64,000 nucleotides of DNA from Streptomyces sp. MUM 203J (GTDB lineage Bacteria; Actinomycetota; Actinomycetes; Streptomycetales; Streptomycetaceae): contig NZ_JADWYO010000015.1 of the NCBI RefSeq assembly GCF_022414595.1, positions 1-64,000 on the forward strand, read 5' to 3'. Below the pieces are notes generated by a model. The model made no database searches and was not told the origin of the DNA. It saw only the letters and a list, made by a program, of their open reading frames with translations. How positions within the stretch are numbered: the first letter of the stretch is position 1; every line of letters starts with the position of its first letter. Shown one piece after another: positions 54,652-63,914 of the stretch. A program made the translations under genes and the position numbers.

Positions 54652-54866
54652 GAGTGGCTGGCGCTTCTCTCGGATCGTGGGTGCGGCGTCTCTTTTTCCT
54701 CAGTACGCCCGCCGGGCAGATGCGCCACGGCTGTGTCCCATGGTACGGGGCTGCCGCGCGAACGGCGCCCCGGGCATGATCGGGGAGCTTTCCCCGGGCC
54801 CCCGGGGCCGCCCCGCAGGGGGCTTTCCCCGCACCGCCGCTCCCCGGGAGCGGGGCCGCTTCCCCG
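54652..54866. other. promoter region of typA, no gene seen
   Basis: A GC-rich stretch with several short self-complementary runs (for example around 54785-54800 and 54838-54856) but no convincing gene. It must carry the typA promoter, which I could not locate. Confidence 0.4.
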
Positions 54867-54924
54867 GCGCCTCCTCGGGCTCCGGTGGGACCGGGTCCGG
54901 TCCCACCGGAGCCCGAGGAGGCGC
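54867..54924. terminator. exceptionally long perfect hairpin after the LpqW-like gene
   Basis: A 26-bp perfect stem (54867-54892 with 54899-54924) encloses six bases, GGGTCC. It lies 52 bases beyond the lpqW-like stop at 54976 and upstream of typA. A terminator is the likeliest role; its length is notable. Confidence 0.85.
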
Positions 54925-54975
54925 ACCGGAAGCACGATCAGGAGGGTCCGGGGGGCGAAGCCCCGGTCTCGGAGG

Positions 54976-57366
54976 CTACTTCTTCTCCGGCGCCCGGAAG
55001 CCCACGTTCTCGTACCGCGGCGTCCTGAACCCGAACGCCCCCGCGTTCACCACCGTCCTCTTCACCGCCACCAACTGCGGACGCTGGTAGAGCGGAATGG
55101 ACCCGGCCGCCGCCCAGATGCGCGCGTCGGCCTGCCGTACGAGATCCCGCGCGGCCTTCTCGTCCAGCTCCGCCGCCGCCTGCTCGAAGAGCTGGTCGAT
55201 GTGGTCGGTGCCGACCCGGGTGTAGTTCTGCTCGACGAGCAGGGAGCCGTCCGTCGCGGGCGACGGCTTCGCGAAGATAGGACGGCCGTCGGTGGCCGGG
55301 TAGGCCGTGCCGGGCCAGGAGTAGAGCGCCAGGTCGTAGTCGCCGGAGGCGATGTGGTCCTTGAAGAAGCTGTCGTCGGAGACCTTCACGATCTCGGTGC
55401 GGATGCCGATCCGGTCCAGCATCCGCACGATCCGGTCGCCGACCGTGCGCAGGGCCTCGGAGCCGGGGCCCGAGGGAAGCACGAAGCGCAGGCTCAGCGG
55501 CTGACCGTCTTTGCCGAGCGGCCCGGCGGCGGCCCGCGCCGACTCGGGATCGGCGGGGGCGGGGGCGGCGGTGCCCCGGGGGGCGTAGGCGCCGGGAACT
55601 CCGTCGGCCCTGGCCGTCTGGCCGGGGCCGGAGCCGTCCTTGGCGTCGGCCTCGCCGTCGGCCCCGCCCGCGGCGGCTTCCGCCTTCGCGCCGGTCAGGG
55701 CCTCCGTGAGCGCGCGGGCCTGGCGCACGAGGGCGCTGTGGAGGGCGGCCACGGGTGCGGGGGCCAGGATGTGCGTGTTCTTCTCGTCGCCGCTCCTGGC
55801 GTCGTCGCCGCTCTTGTCGTCGCCCACGATGTACAGGCCCTCGTCGGAGGCCCGGTCGGCGGCCTTGTCGGAGGCCGTTTCCGCCGCCGCACGTGCCGTC
55901 GGCGACGGGCTGCCGGAGGCCGCCCCGCCCGGCCCGGACGGCGACCCGGAGGCCGGGGCCTTCGACGCCTCCGCGCCCGCCTTCGTCCCGTCCTTGGGCG
56001 TCGCCGTCGCCCGCGCGCCCGCCGTGGTCCAGCCCGCGTCCGCGAGCAGCGCGAGGGCCTCCTCCGTGTCCTGTCCGCCCAGGGCGCCGCTGCTGTCGGC
56101 GTACGCGGCCTGCCCGGCCAGCGCCAGGTGCGAGCCGACCGGCTCGGCGGGCAGCCCCAGCGGGTCCAGCACCGCCTCGGCCAGCTCCTGCCGGTCCAGC
56201 GCCCGGGCCACCGCGCGGCGCACCCGCTCGTCGGCCAGCGGCCCGGCCTCGCCGTTCAGGGCCAGCTGGGTGTAGGCGGGCTCCAGGGTCTTGCGGACGA
56301 CGTAGCCGCGCAGGGCGGCCTGCTCGGCGGCGTACGCGGCGAAGGCCGCCTGGTTCTGCTCGCGGGCCTCCCGCTCCTCGGCGGCCTTGTCCTCGTCGGA
56401 TCCGTAGGCGACCGCCCATGACCGGATCGCGTCGGCCGGGGTGATCGTGACGCCCGGCCCGTGGGCGAGCGGCCCCGCGCCCCCGGCGTCCTTGGCGGCA
56501 CGGGCGATCCGGGCGGCCACGGAGGGATCGATCTCCGCGATGTCGAGCGTGCCCCCGGCGAGGGCGGCGGCCCGCTTCTCGCGCGGGACGGCGCGCAGGA
56601 CCAGGGTCTGGAGCTTGGGTGCGGCACCCCACCACCGCGGGTTGCGGACCAGGGTGACGGACTTGGCCTTGCTGTCGGTCGCCTTGATCTGGAAGGGCCC
56701 GGCGGTCTGCGCGAGCTTGGTGCGGGCCCTGTCGTTGAAGGCGTCCGGCGAGCCCATCACCTCTTTGGGGTAGAGCGGTGAGAACAGCGCCTTCCAGTCA
56801 CCGTAGGGCTTGCTGAAGGTGACCCGGACCTGGAGGTCGTCGGCGCCGCGCTCGATCTTCGCGATGCGCTCGTAACCGGCGTTGCGGGCGGTCCAGTACG
56901 CGCTGTTCCTGCCGTTCAGGGCGCGCCACTGGGCGACGAAGTCGGGGGCGCCGATCTCCCGGCCGTCGCTCCACACGGCCTGCTGGTGGAGCTTGTAGAG
57001 CACGACCTGCCGGGGCTCGCGCTCGACGATCTCCGCGGACTCCAGGTAGTCCGGGTTGAGCCGGGGCCTGCCGCGCTCGTCGAGGGTGAAGAGCGTGGGC
57101 AGCACGGCTCCGGTGACCCGGCTCGTGGCGGCGTCGGCGTCCGCCTGGAAGGCGTTCAGCGTGCTCGGCAGGGCGTCGACGGCCCAGCGGAGGGTTCCGC
57201 CGTCGGCGGTGCGGTCGCGCGCTGTCGGCGCGATATCCACGGGGGCGGCGGCCTCGGAGCGGTTCTCCTCGTCCCCGGAGCCGCAGCCGGCGAGCACGGA
57301 GACGGCGAGGACCCCGCTCGTGAGAAGCGCGGCGGTCCTGGTGGGGCGGGCGCCGACCTGGGACAT
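54976..57366 (-). CDS. LpqW-like lipoprotein (solute-binding family 5)
   Basis: A 796-residue lipoprotein. The signal ends VLAGC, with Cys28. The family 5 binding fold runs from ~55 to 470 ([16 protein letters not shown], the [23 protein letters not shown] block read in parts, GPFQIKATD). A ~160-residue low-complexity Ala/Asp/Gly/Ser insert (~480-640) interrupts it, then the fold resumes ([19 protein letters not shown]) to [13 protein letters not shown]. In mycobacteria LpqW steers polymannosylation of PIM/LAM and is encoded next to typA, as here. Whether the Streptomyces protein binds peptides or has a lipoglycan role is unknown. No permease genes are linked. Confidence 0.85.
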   Translation of the reverse strand: MSQVGARPTRTAALLTSGVLAVSVLAGCGSGDEENRSEAAAPVDIAPTARDRTADGGTLRWAVDALPSTLNAFQADADAATSRVTGAVLPTLFTLDERGRPRLNPDYLESAEIVEREPRQVVLYKLHQQAVWSDGREIGAPDFVAQWRALNGRNSAYWTARNAGYERIAKIERGADDLQVRVTFSKPYGDWKALFSPLYPKEVMGSPDAFNDRARTKLAQTAGPFQIKATDSKAKSVTLVRNPRWWGAAPKLQTLVLRAVPREKRAAALAGGTLDIAEIDPSVAARIARAAKDAGGAGPLAHGPGVTITPADAIRSWAVAYGSDEDKAAEEREAREQNQAAFAAYAAEQAALRGYVVRKTLEPAYTQLALNGEAGPLADERVRRAVARALDRQELAEAVLDPLGLPAEPVGSHLALAGQAAYADSSGALGGQDTEEALALLADAGWTTAGARATATPKDGTKAGAEASKAPASGSPSGPGGAASGSPSPTARAAAETASDKAADRASDEGLYIVGDDKSGDDARSGDEKNTHILAPAPVAALHSALVRQARALTEALTGAKAEAAAGGADGEADAKDGSGPGQTARADGVPGAYAPRGTAAPAPADPESARAAAGPLGKDGQPLSLRFVLPSGPGSEALRTVGDRIVRMLDRIGIRTEIVKVSDDSFFKDHIASGDYDLALYSWPGTAYPATDGRPIFAKPSPATDGSLLVEQNYTRVGTDHIDQLFEQAAAELDEKAARDLVRQADARIWAAAGSIPLYQRPQLVAVKRTVVNAGAFGFRTPRYENVGFRAPEKK

Positions 57367-57639
57367 GACGTGTACCTCTTCGTCCGGTTCGGGAATTTAG
57401 AGATGATCACACCTATTGCCCATACACTGAAGACGACACGGAGGGCGAAGCGGCGGCGACACGTCGACACGGGCCCCGAAGCCCACCCGTGCGGCCCAAT
57501 GTCTCCGCCCGAGGTGTCCGGAAGCGGTGCACGCGGAACAGTGGAATCCGTGCACGCGCACTTCACAACGAGGGGCGTGACACGCGACACTTCCAGGCGC
57601 GTGTCAGCCGCCCGCGATTCGCGGAAGTGAGGGCAACGA

Positions 57640-57879
57640 ATGTCGCTCCAGGACGATTTGACCGCAGTCAAGCGCAGCCTCGACGAGCTGGTCCGCTCGG
57701 TGGGACAGCTCGAACGGGATCTGGCGCGGGAGAAGGGGACCCAGCCGCCGCCGTCCGGGACCGCGCAGCGGCCCGCGGCCGAGCCGATGGTGTCCGTGCC
57801 GGACACGCCGTATGACGCGTCCAAGTGGCGCGGCGCGGAGGACGAGGGCCTGGGCCACCCGGGGCGGCACGCGCCGTAG
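57640..57879 (+). CDS. small coiled-coil protein
   Basis: A 79-residue soluble protein. The first ~32 residues form a strong amphipathic coiled coil (LQDDLTAVKRSLDELVRSV). A disordered Pro-rich middle and a short conserved-looking tail (VPDTPYDASKWRGAEDEG) follow. Codon bias is normal and ATG 57640 is the first start after the divergent lpqW-like promoter; AGTGAGGG upstream is a weak ribosome site. No family is recognised. It is separated from the sdh genes by 239 bases. Confidence 0.7.
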   Translation: MSLQDDLTAVKRSLDELVRSVGQLERDLAREKGTQPPPSGTAQRPAAEPMVSVPDTPYDASKWRGAEDEGLGHPGRHAP

Positions 57880-58118
57880 CGCCGGCCCGCCGCGGTTCCG
57901 CGCCGGGGCGGGCAGGGGTGACCGTCCGGCAGCCCTGCGGGCCTGAAGGCCGCCCCGCCGCGCCCGCTCGTTCCGCCCCGGGGGTTCCCCTCTGGCGGAG
58001 GGACGTGTCCCCGAGGCGGGGACGGCGGTACCGGCCCCGGGCGGCACGGCGAATCGGCGACACGGCGACACACACTGCACGCCCGCAGCAGGAGAAACCG
58101 TCACTCCCGGAGGGCCCC

Positions 58119-58928
58119 TTGGCCACAGGTACTGAACCGCCAGGTGTGCACAGCCCGGGGCGGGCCGCCATCGCGGCCCGCCACCTCCGTACCGACAGGT
58201 GGTGGCTGGCACCCGCCGCCACCGCGGCTGGACTGCTCGCCTTCGTCGTCTACTCGACCTGGCGGGCGTTCGCGAACGCCGACTACTACGCCGCCCCCTA
58301 CGTCTCCCCGTTCTACTCGCCCTGCCTCGCGGAGAACTGCGTCCCCATGCAGGACGGCCCCAACTGGGCGCTTTTCGGGAGCTGGTGGAGCCTCTCCCCC
58401 GCCCTGCTGATCCTGGTCTTCCCGCTCGGCTTCCGGCTGACCTGCTACTACTACCGCAAGGCCTACTACCGGGGTTTCTGGGCGTCTCCCCCGGCCTGCG
58501 CGGTGGCCGAGCCGCATCGCGCGTACAGCGGCGAGACCCGCTTCCCGCTGATCCTCCAGAACATCCACCGGTACTTCTTCTACGCCGCCCTGCCGGTCGC
58601 CGGAATCCTCACGTACGACACGGTGCTGGCCTTCCGGGACGCCTCCTACGCCTGGGGCCACATGGGTCTGGGCACGGTCGTGTTCCTGGTCAACATCGTG
58701 CTGATCTGGGCGTACACCCTGTCCTGCCACTCCTGCCGGCACATCGTCGGCGGCAGGCTCCGGCACTTCTCGAAGCACCCCGTCCGCTACCGCGCGTGGA
58801 CCTGGGTGGGGCGGCTGAACGCCCGCCACATGCAGCTGGCCTGGGCGTCCCTGCTGAGCGTCGCCGTCGCGGACCTGTATGTGTACCTGCTCGCGACCGG
58901 TGCCTTCGACGACCCGCGCTTCTTCTAG
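58119..58928 (+). CDS. sdhC: succinate dehydrogenase membrane anchor, cytochrome b subunit (Sdh1 type)
   Basis: A 269-residue membrane protein with five hydrophobic helices, starting near WWLAPAATAAGLLAFVVYS. Several membrane His (NIHRYFF, SCHSCRH, NARHMQL) can ligate two haems, as in di-haem menaquinone-type Sdh. It anchors the flavoprotein and iron-sulfur subunits encoded next. TTG 58119 follows GGAGGG closely; GTG 58146 is an alternative. The order sdhC-A-B and the sequence type match mycobacterial Sdh1 (Rv0249c-Rv0247c) rather than the classical sdhCDAB. Confidence 0.9.
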   Translation: MATGTEPPGVHSPGRAAIAARHLRTDRWWLAPAATAAGLLAFVVYSTWRAFANADYYAAPYVSPFYSPCLAENCVPMQDGPNWALFGSWWSLSPALLILVFPLGFRLTCYYYRKAYYRGFWASPPACAVAEPHRAYSGETRFPLILQNIHRYFFYAALPVAGILTYDTVLAFRDASYAWGHMGLGTVVFLVNIVLIWAYTLSCHSCRHIVGGRLRHFSKHPVRYRAWTWVGRLNARHMQLAWASLLSVAVADLYVYLLATGAFDDPRFF

Positions 58929-58945
58929 AAAAGGGTGCCTTCTTG

Positions 58946-60859
58946 ATGACGCAAGCGGAACGGCAGCAGTGGGACGTCGTGGTCGTCGGTGCGGGGGGCG
59001 CCGGGCTGCGCGCGGCGGTCGAGGCCCGGGAGCGCGGCGCCCGTACCGCTGTGATCTGCAAGTCTCTGTTCGGCAAGGCGCACACGGTGATGGCCGAGGG
59101 CGGCATCGCCGCGTCCATGGCCAACGTCAACCCGGGCGACAACTGGCAGGTGCACTTCCGCGACACCATGCGGGGCGGCAAGTTCCTCAACCAGTGGCGG
59201 ATGGCCGAGCTGCACGCGCGCGAGGCGCCGGACCGGGTGTGGGAGCTGGAGACCTGGGGCGCCCTCTTCGACCGTACGAAGGACGGGCGCATCTCCCAGC
59301 GCAACTTCGGCGGCCACGAGTACCCACGCCTCGCCCATGTGGGCGACCGGACGGGCCTGGAGCTGATCCGCACCCTCCAGCAGAAGACGGTCTCCCTCCA
59401 GCAGGAGGACAAGGAGGAGTACGGCGACTACGAGGCCCGGCTGAAGATCTTCCAGGAGTGCACGGTCACACGGATCCTCAAGGACCCGGACGGCCGGGTC
59501 TCCGGTGTCTTCTGCTACGAACGCGAGTCCGGGCGCTTCTTCGTGCTGGAGGCCCCGGCGGTGATCCTGGCGACGGGCGGGATCGGCAAGTCGTTCAAGG
59601 TGACCTCCAATTCCTGGGAGTACACGGGCGACGGCCACGCACTGGCACTGCTGGCCGGGGCGCCGCTGCTGAACATGGAGTTCGTGCAGTTCCACCCGAC
59701 GGGCATGGTCTGGCCGCCGTCGGTGAAGGGCATCCTCGTCACCGAGTCCGTGCGCGGCGACGGCGGGGTGCTCAGGAACTCCGAGGGCAGGCGCTTCATG
59801 TTCGACTACATCCCGGACGTCTTCAGGGAGAAGTACGCGGAGACGGCGGACGAGGGCGACCGCTGGTACGACGACCCGGACCACAACCGCCGCCCGCCGG
59901 AGCTGCTGCCGCGCGACGAGGTGGCGCGGGCCATCAACGCGGAGGTGAAGGCGGGGCGAGGCTCCCCGCACGGCGGGGTGTTCCTGGACGTGTCGTCCCG
60001 GCTCCCGGCGGAGGAGATCAGGCGGAGGCTGCCGTCGATGTACCACCAGTTCCGGGAGCTGGCGGATGTCGACATCACGGCCGAGCCGATGGAGGTGGGC
60101 CCGACCTGCCACTACGTGATGGGCGGCGTCGCGGTCGACTCCGACACGGCCGCGGCGGTCGGGGTGCCCGGGCTGTTCGCGGCCGGTGAGGTGGCGGGCG
60201 GTATGCACGGCTCGAACCGGCTGGGCGGCAACTCGCTGTCGGACCTGCTGGTGTTCGGGCGGCGGGCGGGCCTGCACGCGGCGGAGTACGCGGCCGGGGT
60301 GACCGCGCGCCCCGGCGTGGCCGAGGACCTGGTCGCGGAGGCGGCACGGGAGGCGCTGCGCCCCTTCGGCGCGGACGGCACGGCCGGCGAGGGCCCGGCG
60401 GAGAACCCGTACACCCTCCACCAGGAACTCCAGCAGGCCATGAACGACCTGGTCGGCATCATCCGCCGGGCGGAGGAGATGGAACGGGCGCTGGAGAAGC
60501 TGGCCGGGCTGCGGGCGCGGGCTGCGCGGGCCGCGGTCGAGGGCCACCGGCAGTTCAACCCGGGCTGGCACCTGGCGCTGGACCTGCGGAACATGCTGCT
60601 GGTCAGCGAGTGCGTGGCGCGCGCGGCACTGGAGCGCACGGAGAGCCGGGGCGGGCACACCCGGGAGGACTTCCCCTCGATGGCGCGGGAGTGGCGCAGG
60701 GCGAACCTGCTGTGCCGCCTGGCGGACGCGGACTTCGCCGACGGCGGCCGGATCGCCCTGGAACGGACGGCGGCCGAGCCGATCCGCCCCGACCTCCTGG
60801 ACCTGTTCGAGAAGGAGGAGCTGGTCAAGTACCTCGCGGAGGAGGAGCTGAGCGCATGA
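58946..60859 (+). CDS. sdhA: succinate dehydrogenase flavoprotein subunit (Sdh1 type)
   Basis: A 637-residue flavoprotein. The FAD-binding GAGGAGLRAA lies near residue 16, and His46 in KAHTVMAEGG is the covalent flavin attachment. The catalytic region has QFHPTGM, TESVRGDGG and the GTCHY-like PTCHYVMGG. HGSNRLGGNSLSDLLVFG closes the FAD site. The helical C-terminal domain follows. It oxidises succinate to fumarate in the TCA cycle and respiratory chain, on the cytoplasmic face. ATG 58946 lies 17 bases after sdhC. The stop overlaps the sdhB start by four bases (ATGA). Confidence 0.96.
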   Translation: MTQAERQQWDVVVVGAGGAGLRAAVEARERGARTAVICKSLFGKAHTVMAEGGIAASMANVNPGDNWQVHFRDTMRGGKFLNQWRMAELHAREAPDRVWELETWGALFDRTKDGRISQRNFGGHEYPRLAHVGDRTGLELIRTLQQKTVSLQQEDKEEYGDYEARLKIFQECTVTRILKDPDGRVSGVFCYERESGRFFVLEAPAVILATGGIGKSFKVTSNSWEYTGDGHALALLAGAPLLNMEFVQFHPTGMVWPPSVKGILVTESVRGDGGVLRNSEGRRFMFDYIPDVFREKYAETADEGDRWYDDPDHNRRPPELLPRDEVARAINAEVKAGRGSPHGGVFLDVSSRLPAEEIRRRLPSMYHQFRELADVDITAEPMEVGPTCHYVMGGVAVDSDTAAAVGVPGLFAAGEVAGGMHGSNRLGGNSLSDLLVFGRRAGLHAAEYAAGVTARPGVAEDLVAEAAREALRPFGADGTAGEGPAENPYTLHQELQQAMNDLVGIIRRAEEMERALEKLAGLRARAARAAVEGHRQFNPGWHLALDLRNMLLVSECVARAALERTESRGGHTREDFPSMAREWRRANLLCRLADADFADGGRIALERTAAEPIRPDLLDLFEKEELVKYLAEEELSA

Positions 60860-61647
60860 CGTCGCCCGAGGGACAGGGACAGGGACCGTACGAGGCTCAC
60901 TTCAAGGTGTGGCGCGGGGACGCGGACGGCGGCGGTCTGGAGGACTTCCGGGTGGAGGTCCACGAGGGCGAGGTCGTCCTCGACATCATCCACCGCCTCC
61001 AGGCCACCCAGGCACCGGACCTTGCGGTGCGGTGGAACTGCAAGGCCGGCAAGTGCGGCTCGTGCAGCGCGGAGATCAACGGGCGGCCCCGGCTGCTGTG
61101 CATGACCCGCATGTCGGTGTTCACCCGGGACGAGACGGTCACGGTCACCCCGCTGCGGGCGTTCCCGGTGCTGCGGGACCTGGTCACGGACGTGTCGTAC
61201 AACTACGCCAAGGCCCGGGAGGTCCCGGCCTTCGTGCCGCCCGCGGGGCTGGCGCCGGGCGACTACCGGATGCACCAGCAGGATGTCGCCCGCTCCCAGG
61301 AGTTCCGCAAGTGCATCGAGTGCTTCCTGTGCCAGGACACCTGCCACGTGGTGCGGGACCACGAGGACAACAAACCGGCCTTCGCGGGCCCGCGCTTCCT
61401 GATGCGCGTCGCGGAACTGGACATGCACCCCCTGGACGCGGCGTCCGAGAAGGGCCTGGACCGCCGCCGCACCGCGCAGGAGGAGCACGGGCTGGGCTAC
61501 TGCAACATCACCAAGTGCTGCACCGAGGTGTGCCCCGAGGAGATCAGGATCACCGACAACGCGCTGATCCCGCTGAAGGAGCGGGCGGTGGACCGGAAGT
61601 ACGACCCGCTGGTGTGGCTGGGGAACCGGATCCGGCGGCGGGGGTGA
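60856..61647 (+). CDS. sdhB: succinate dehydrogenase iron-sulfur subunit (Sdh1 type)
   Basis: A 263-residue iron-sulfur protein. The [2Fe-2S] ligands are in NCKAGKCGSC and a later LLC. The [4Fe-4S] motif is CIECFLCQDTC and the last cluster motif is CNITKCCTEVCP. It passes electrons from the flavin to menaquinone through the three clusters. ATG 60856 has GGAGGAG and overlaps the sdhA stop. The set ends here, with an 87-base gap to the next gene. Confidence 0.95.
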   Translation: MTSPEGQGQGPYEAHFKVWRGDADGGGLEDFRVEVHEGEVVLDIIHRLQATQAPDLAVRWNCKAGKCGSCSAEINGRPRLLCMTRMSVFTRDETVTVTPLRAFPVLRDLVTDVSYNYAKAREVPAFVPPAGLAPGDYRMHQQDVARSQEFRKCIECFLCQDTCHVVRDHEDNKPAFAGPRFLMRVAELDMHPLDAASEKGLDRRRTAQEEHGLGYCNITKCCTEVCPEEIRITDNALIPLKERAVDRKYDPLVWLGNRIRRRG

Positions 61648-61734
61648 CGGCCGGCCCTCGGGGGGACCGGCGGCGGAGCCGCGGGGACCTTCGCCCGGTC
61701 GCGGCGGCCCCCGCCCCGGCTTAGCCTCACAGGT

Positions 61735-63201
61735 GTGGGAACGTCGGGCGTGGACCTCGTGCTGCCGCTGGTACTGCTCGCCGCGGTCGTCGCCGTCGCG
61801 GCCTACACGTACCTGACACGCCGCCGCCGCACCACCACCCGCACCACCCCGCACGGCGGAGTCCCGGTCCCGGAGGTCGCGGAGCTGGACGCCAGGTCGC
61901 GCGACGCGCTCGTCGCGACGGACGACGCGGTACGCACCAGCCGCGAGGAGCTGGGCTTCGCGGTGGCGCTGGCCGGACACACCGCGGCGCGCCGCTGCGC
62001 GGAGGCGCTGGCGCACGCGGAGGCCGAGCTGACGGCGGCGTTCCACCTGCGCCAGGAGGTGGACGACGCACGGCTCGAGGACGAGGTGGCGCGGCGGACG
62101 ATGCTCGAGGAGGTGCTGGCGCGCTGCGCCGAGGCGGACGCGGCCCTGGACGACGCGGCCCCGGACGCCGACGCCCTGCGCGGGCTGCCGGGCGCCGCCC
62201 CCGAGGCCGTGGGCGCCGCGCGGCGGCTGCACGGGGAACTGGACGCCCGGCTCGGGACGGCCGAGGCGGCTCTGGTGGCGATACGGCGGCGGTACGCCGA
62301 GTCCGCGGCGGCCCCTGTGGCGACGGCACCGGAACAGGCCCGGGCCCGGCTGGACTTCGCGGCGGACCGGCTGGCGCGGGCACTCGCGCCCGGCGCGGAC
62401 GCGGTGCGGGAGCTGCGTGCCGCCGAGGGAGCGCTGGACCAGGCGGCGCGCCTGGTGGAGGCGGTGGACCGGCGGGCCATGGAGCTGGCGGAGTCGGCGG
62501 GGCGGCTGCCGGGGGCGCTGGCCGAGGCGGAGGCCGACCTGGCGGCGGCGCAGAAGGTGCTGGCCGGGGTGGCGGAGACCGAGCTGGTGGAGTGGATGAG
62601 CCGGGCCGATCTGCGGGGCCGTACGGCTCGGCTGGAGGCGGTGCTCGGAGACGTACGGCAGTCGGTCGAAGCGGACCGGCACGACCCGGTGGACGCGCTG
62701 CGCCGGGTGTGCGAGGCGGACGCGGCGCTGGACGCGGCCCTCGCGGAGGTGCGGGGCCCCGGCGAGGTCGCGCGGCGGGCGCGGGCCTTCCTCGGGCTGG
62801 CGCTGCTGTCGGCACGCTCGGCGGTGGGCGCGGCCGGGGAGTACGTGGCGACGCACCGGGGCGTGGTGCGCTCCCCCGCCCGGACCCGGCTGGCGGAGGC
62901 GCGGCGGCAGCTCGCGGAGGCCGAGACGGCGGTGGGGGCGGAGACCCTGGAGCACCGGGAGGACGCGCTGCCGCTGGCGCAGGGGGCGGATGGTCTGGCC
63001 CGCTCGGCGCAGGCCCTGGCCGAGCAGGACGTACGGCTCCACGGGCCGCCGCCCGCGACGGCGACCGGCCCGGACCTGACCGCCCTGGCCGTCCTGGGCG
63101 GAATCCTCCTTCCCGGGGGCGGCCCGGCCCGCTTCGGGGGCCCGGCGACCCGGGGGCGGACGGCAGCGGGGCCCGGCAACCCGTCAGGAGAGGTGTCATG
63201 A
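61735..63201 (+). CDS. coiled-coil membrane protein, resembling a TPM-domain protein without the TPM domain
   Basis: A 488-residue protein. One membrane helix near the start (LVLPLVLLAAVVAVAAYTYL, ~8-27), a basic TRRRRTTTRTT stop-transfer, then ~400 residues of Ala/Glu/Arg-rich coiled coil (repeated DAALDDA, EAELTAAF and RRLHGELDARL kinds of heptads). A short Gly/Pro tail follows. In many Streptomyces a longer protein has a secreted TPM domain before the same kind of helix and coiled coil; here there is no room for it, as sdhB ends 87 bases upstream. GTG 61735 is the start. It overlaps the PspA-like gene (ATGA), so the two are coupled and probably form an envelope-stress pair. Confidence 0.75.
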   Translation: MGTSGVDLVLPLVLLAAVVAVAAYTYLTRRRRTTTRTTPHGGVPVPEVAELDARSRDALVATDDAVRTSREELGFAVALAGHTAARRCAEALAHAEAELTAAFHLRQEVDDARLEDEVARRTMLEEVLARCAEADAALDDAAPDADALRGLPGAAPEAVGAARRLHGELDARLGTAEAALVAIRRRYAESAAAPVATAPEQARARLDFAADRLARALAPGADAVRELRAAEGALDQAARLVEAVDRRAMELAESAGRLPGALAEAEADLAAAQKVLAGVAETELVEWMSRADLRGRTARLEAVLGDVRQSVEADRHDPVDALRRVCEADAALDAALAEVRGPGEVARRARAFLGLALLSARSAVGAAGEYVATHRGVVRSPARTRLAEARRQLAEAETAVGAETLEHREDALPLAQGADGLARSAQALAEQDVRLHGPPPATATGPDLTALAVLGGILLPGGGPARFGGPATRGRTAAGPGNPSGEVS

Positions 63202-63914
63202 CCCAGCACTCCATCCTCGCCCGCGTCTCCCGGCTGGCGAAGGCCGAGGTCACCGCGCTGCTCAAACAGGCCGAGGACCCCGAGCGGCTGTACGAGCAGC
63301 TCGTCCGCGAGTACACGGACACCGTCCGGGCGGCGGAGGCCGCCGTGGCGGCGGCGGCCGTCGACCTGCGCCTGCTGGAGGCGGACCACCAGGAGGACGT
63401 GGAAGCGGCCCGGGGGTGGGGCGAGCGGGCGCGGGAGGCCAGTGCGAAGGCCGACGAGCTGCGCGCGGCCCAGCGGGCGGGGCTGGCCGACCGGTTCGAC
63501 CACCTGGCGAAGGTGGCGCTGGGCCACCAGCTCCGGGCGGAGCGGGACGCCTGGGCGGCCGAGCCGCTGATCGCCTCGCAGCGGGACGCGCTGGCCCTGC
63601 TGGAGGCGGGCCTGGGCCGGGTGCGGGAGCGGCTGGCCGAACTGCACGCGCACCGCGACGAGCCCGCGGCCCGCGCCCGCCGTGACGCGGCGGCCCGCAC
63701 CCGGATGCTGGACGCGCTGCGCGGCGTGGACCTGCTGGACCCGGCGGGCGAGCTGCGGCGGTTCGCGGACAAGGTGCGCCGGGAGGAGGCGAAGGCCCTC
63801 GGCAAGCAGGAGATCGCGGTGTCCTCCCTGGACACCCAGTTCGAACGGACCGACACCCTGGCCGACCCGGCGGAGATCGAGTCCCGCCTGGCCGCGCTCA
63901 AGTCGGCGGGCTGA
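63198..63914 (+). CDS. PspA/IM30 family protein
   Basis: A 238-residue coiled-coil protein with the PspA/IM30 pattern. It starts SILARVSRLAKAEVTALLKQAEDPERLYEQLVREY (read as a membrane-binding amphipathic helix then the first coiled coil). Two long charged helices follow, and the end is SSLDTQFERTDTLADPAEIESRLAALK. PspA proteins polymerise on stressed inner membranes and maintain the proton gradient. The start overlaps the upstream coiled-coil membrane gene by four bases; GGAGAGG is the ribosome site. Confidence 0.85.
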   Translation: MTQHSILARVSRLAKAEVTALLKQAEDPERLYEQLVREYTDTVRAAEAAVAAAAVDLRLLEADHQEDVEAARGWGERAREASAKADELRAAQRAGLADRFDHLAKVALGHQLRAERDAWAAEPLIASQRDALALLEAGLGRVRERLAELHAHRDEPAARARRDAAARTRMLDALRGVDLLDPAGELRRFADKVRREEAKALGKQEIAVSSLDTQFERTDTLADPAEIESRLAALKSAG

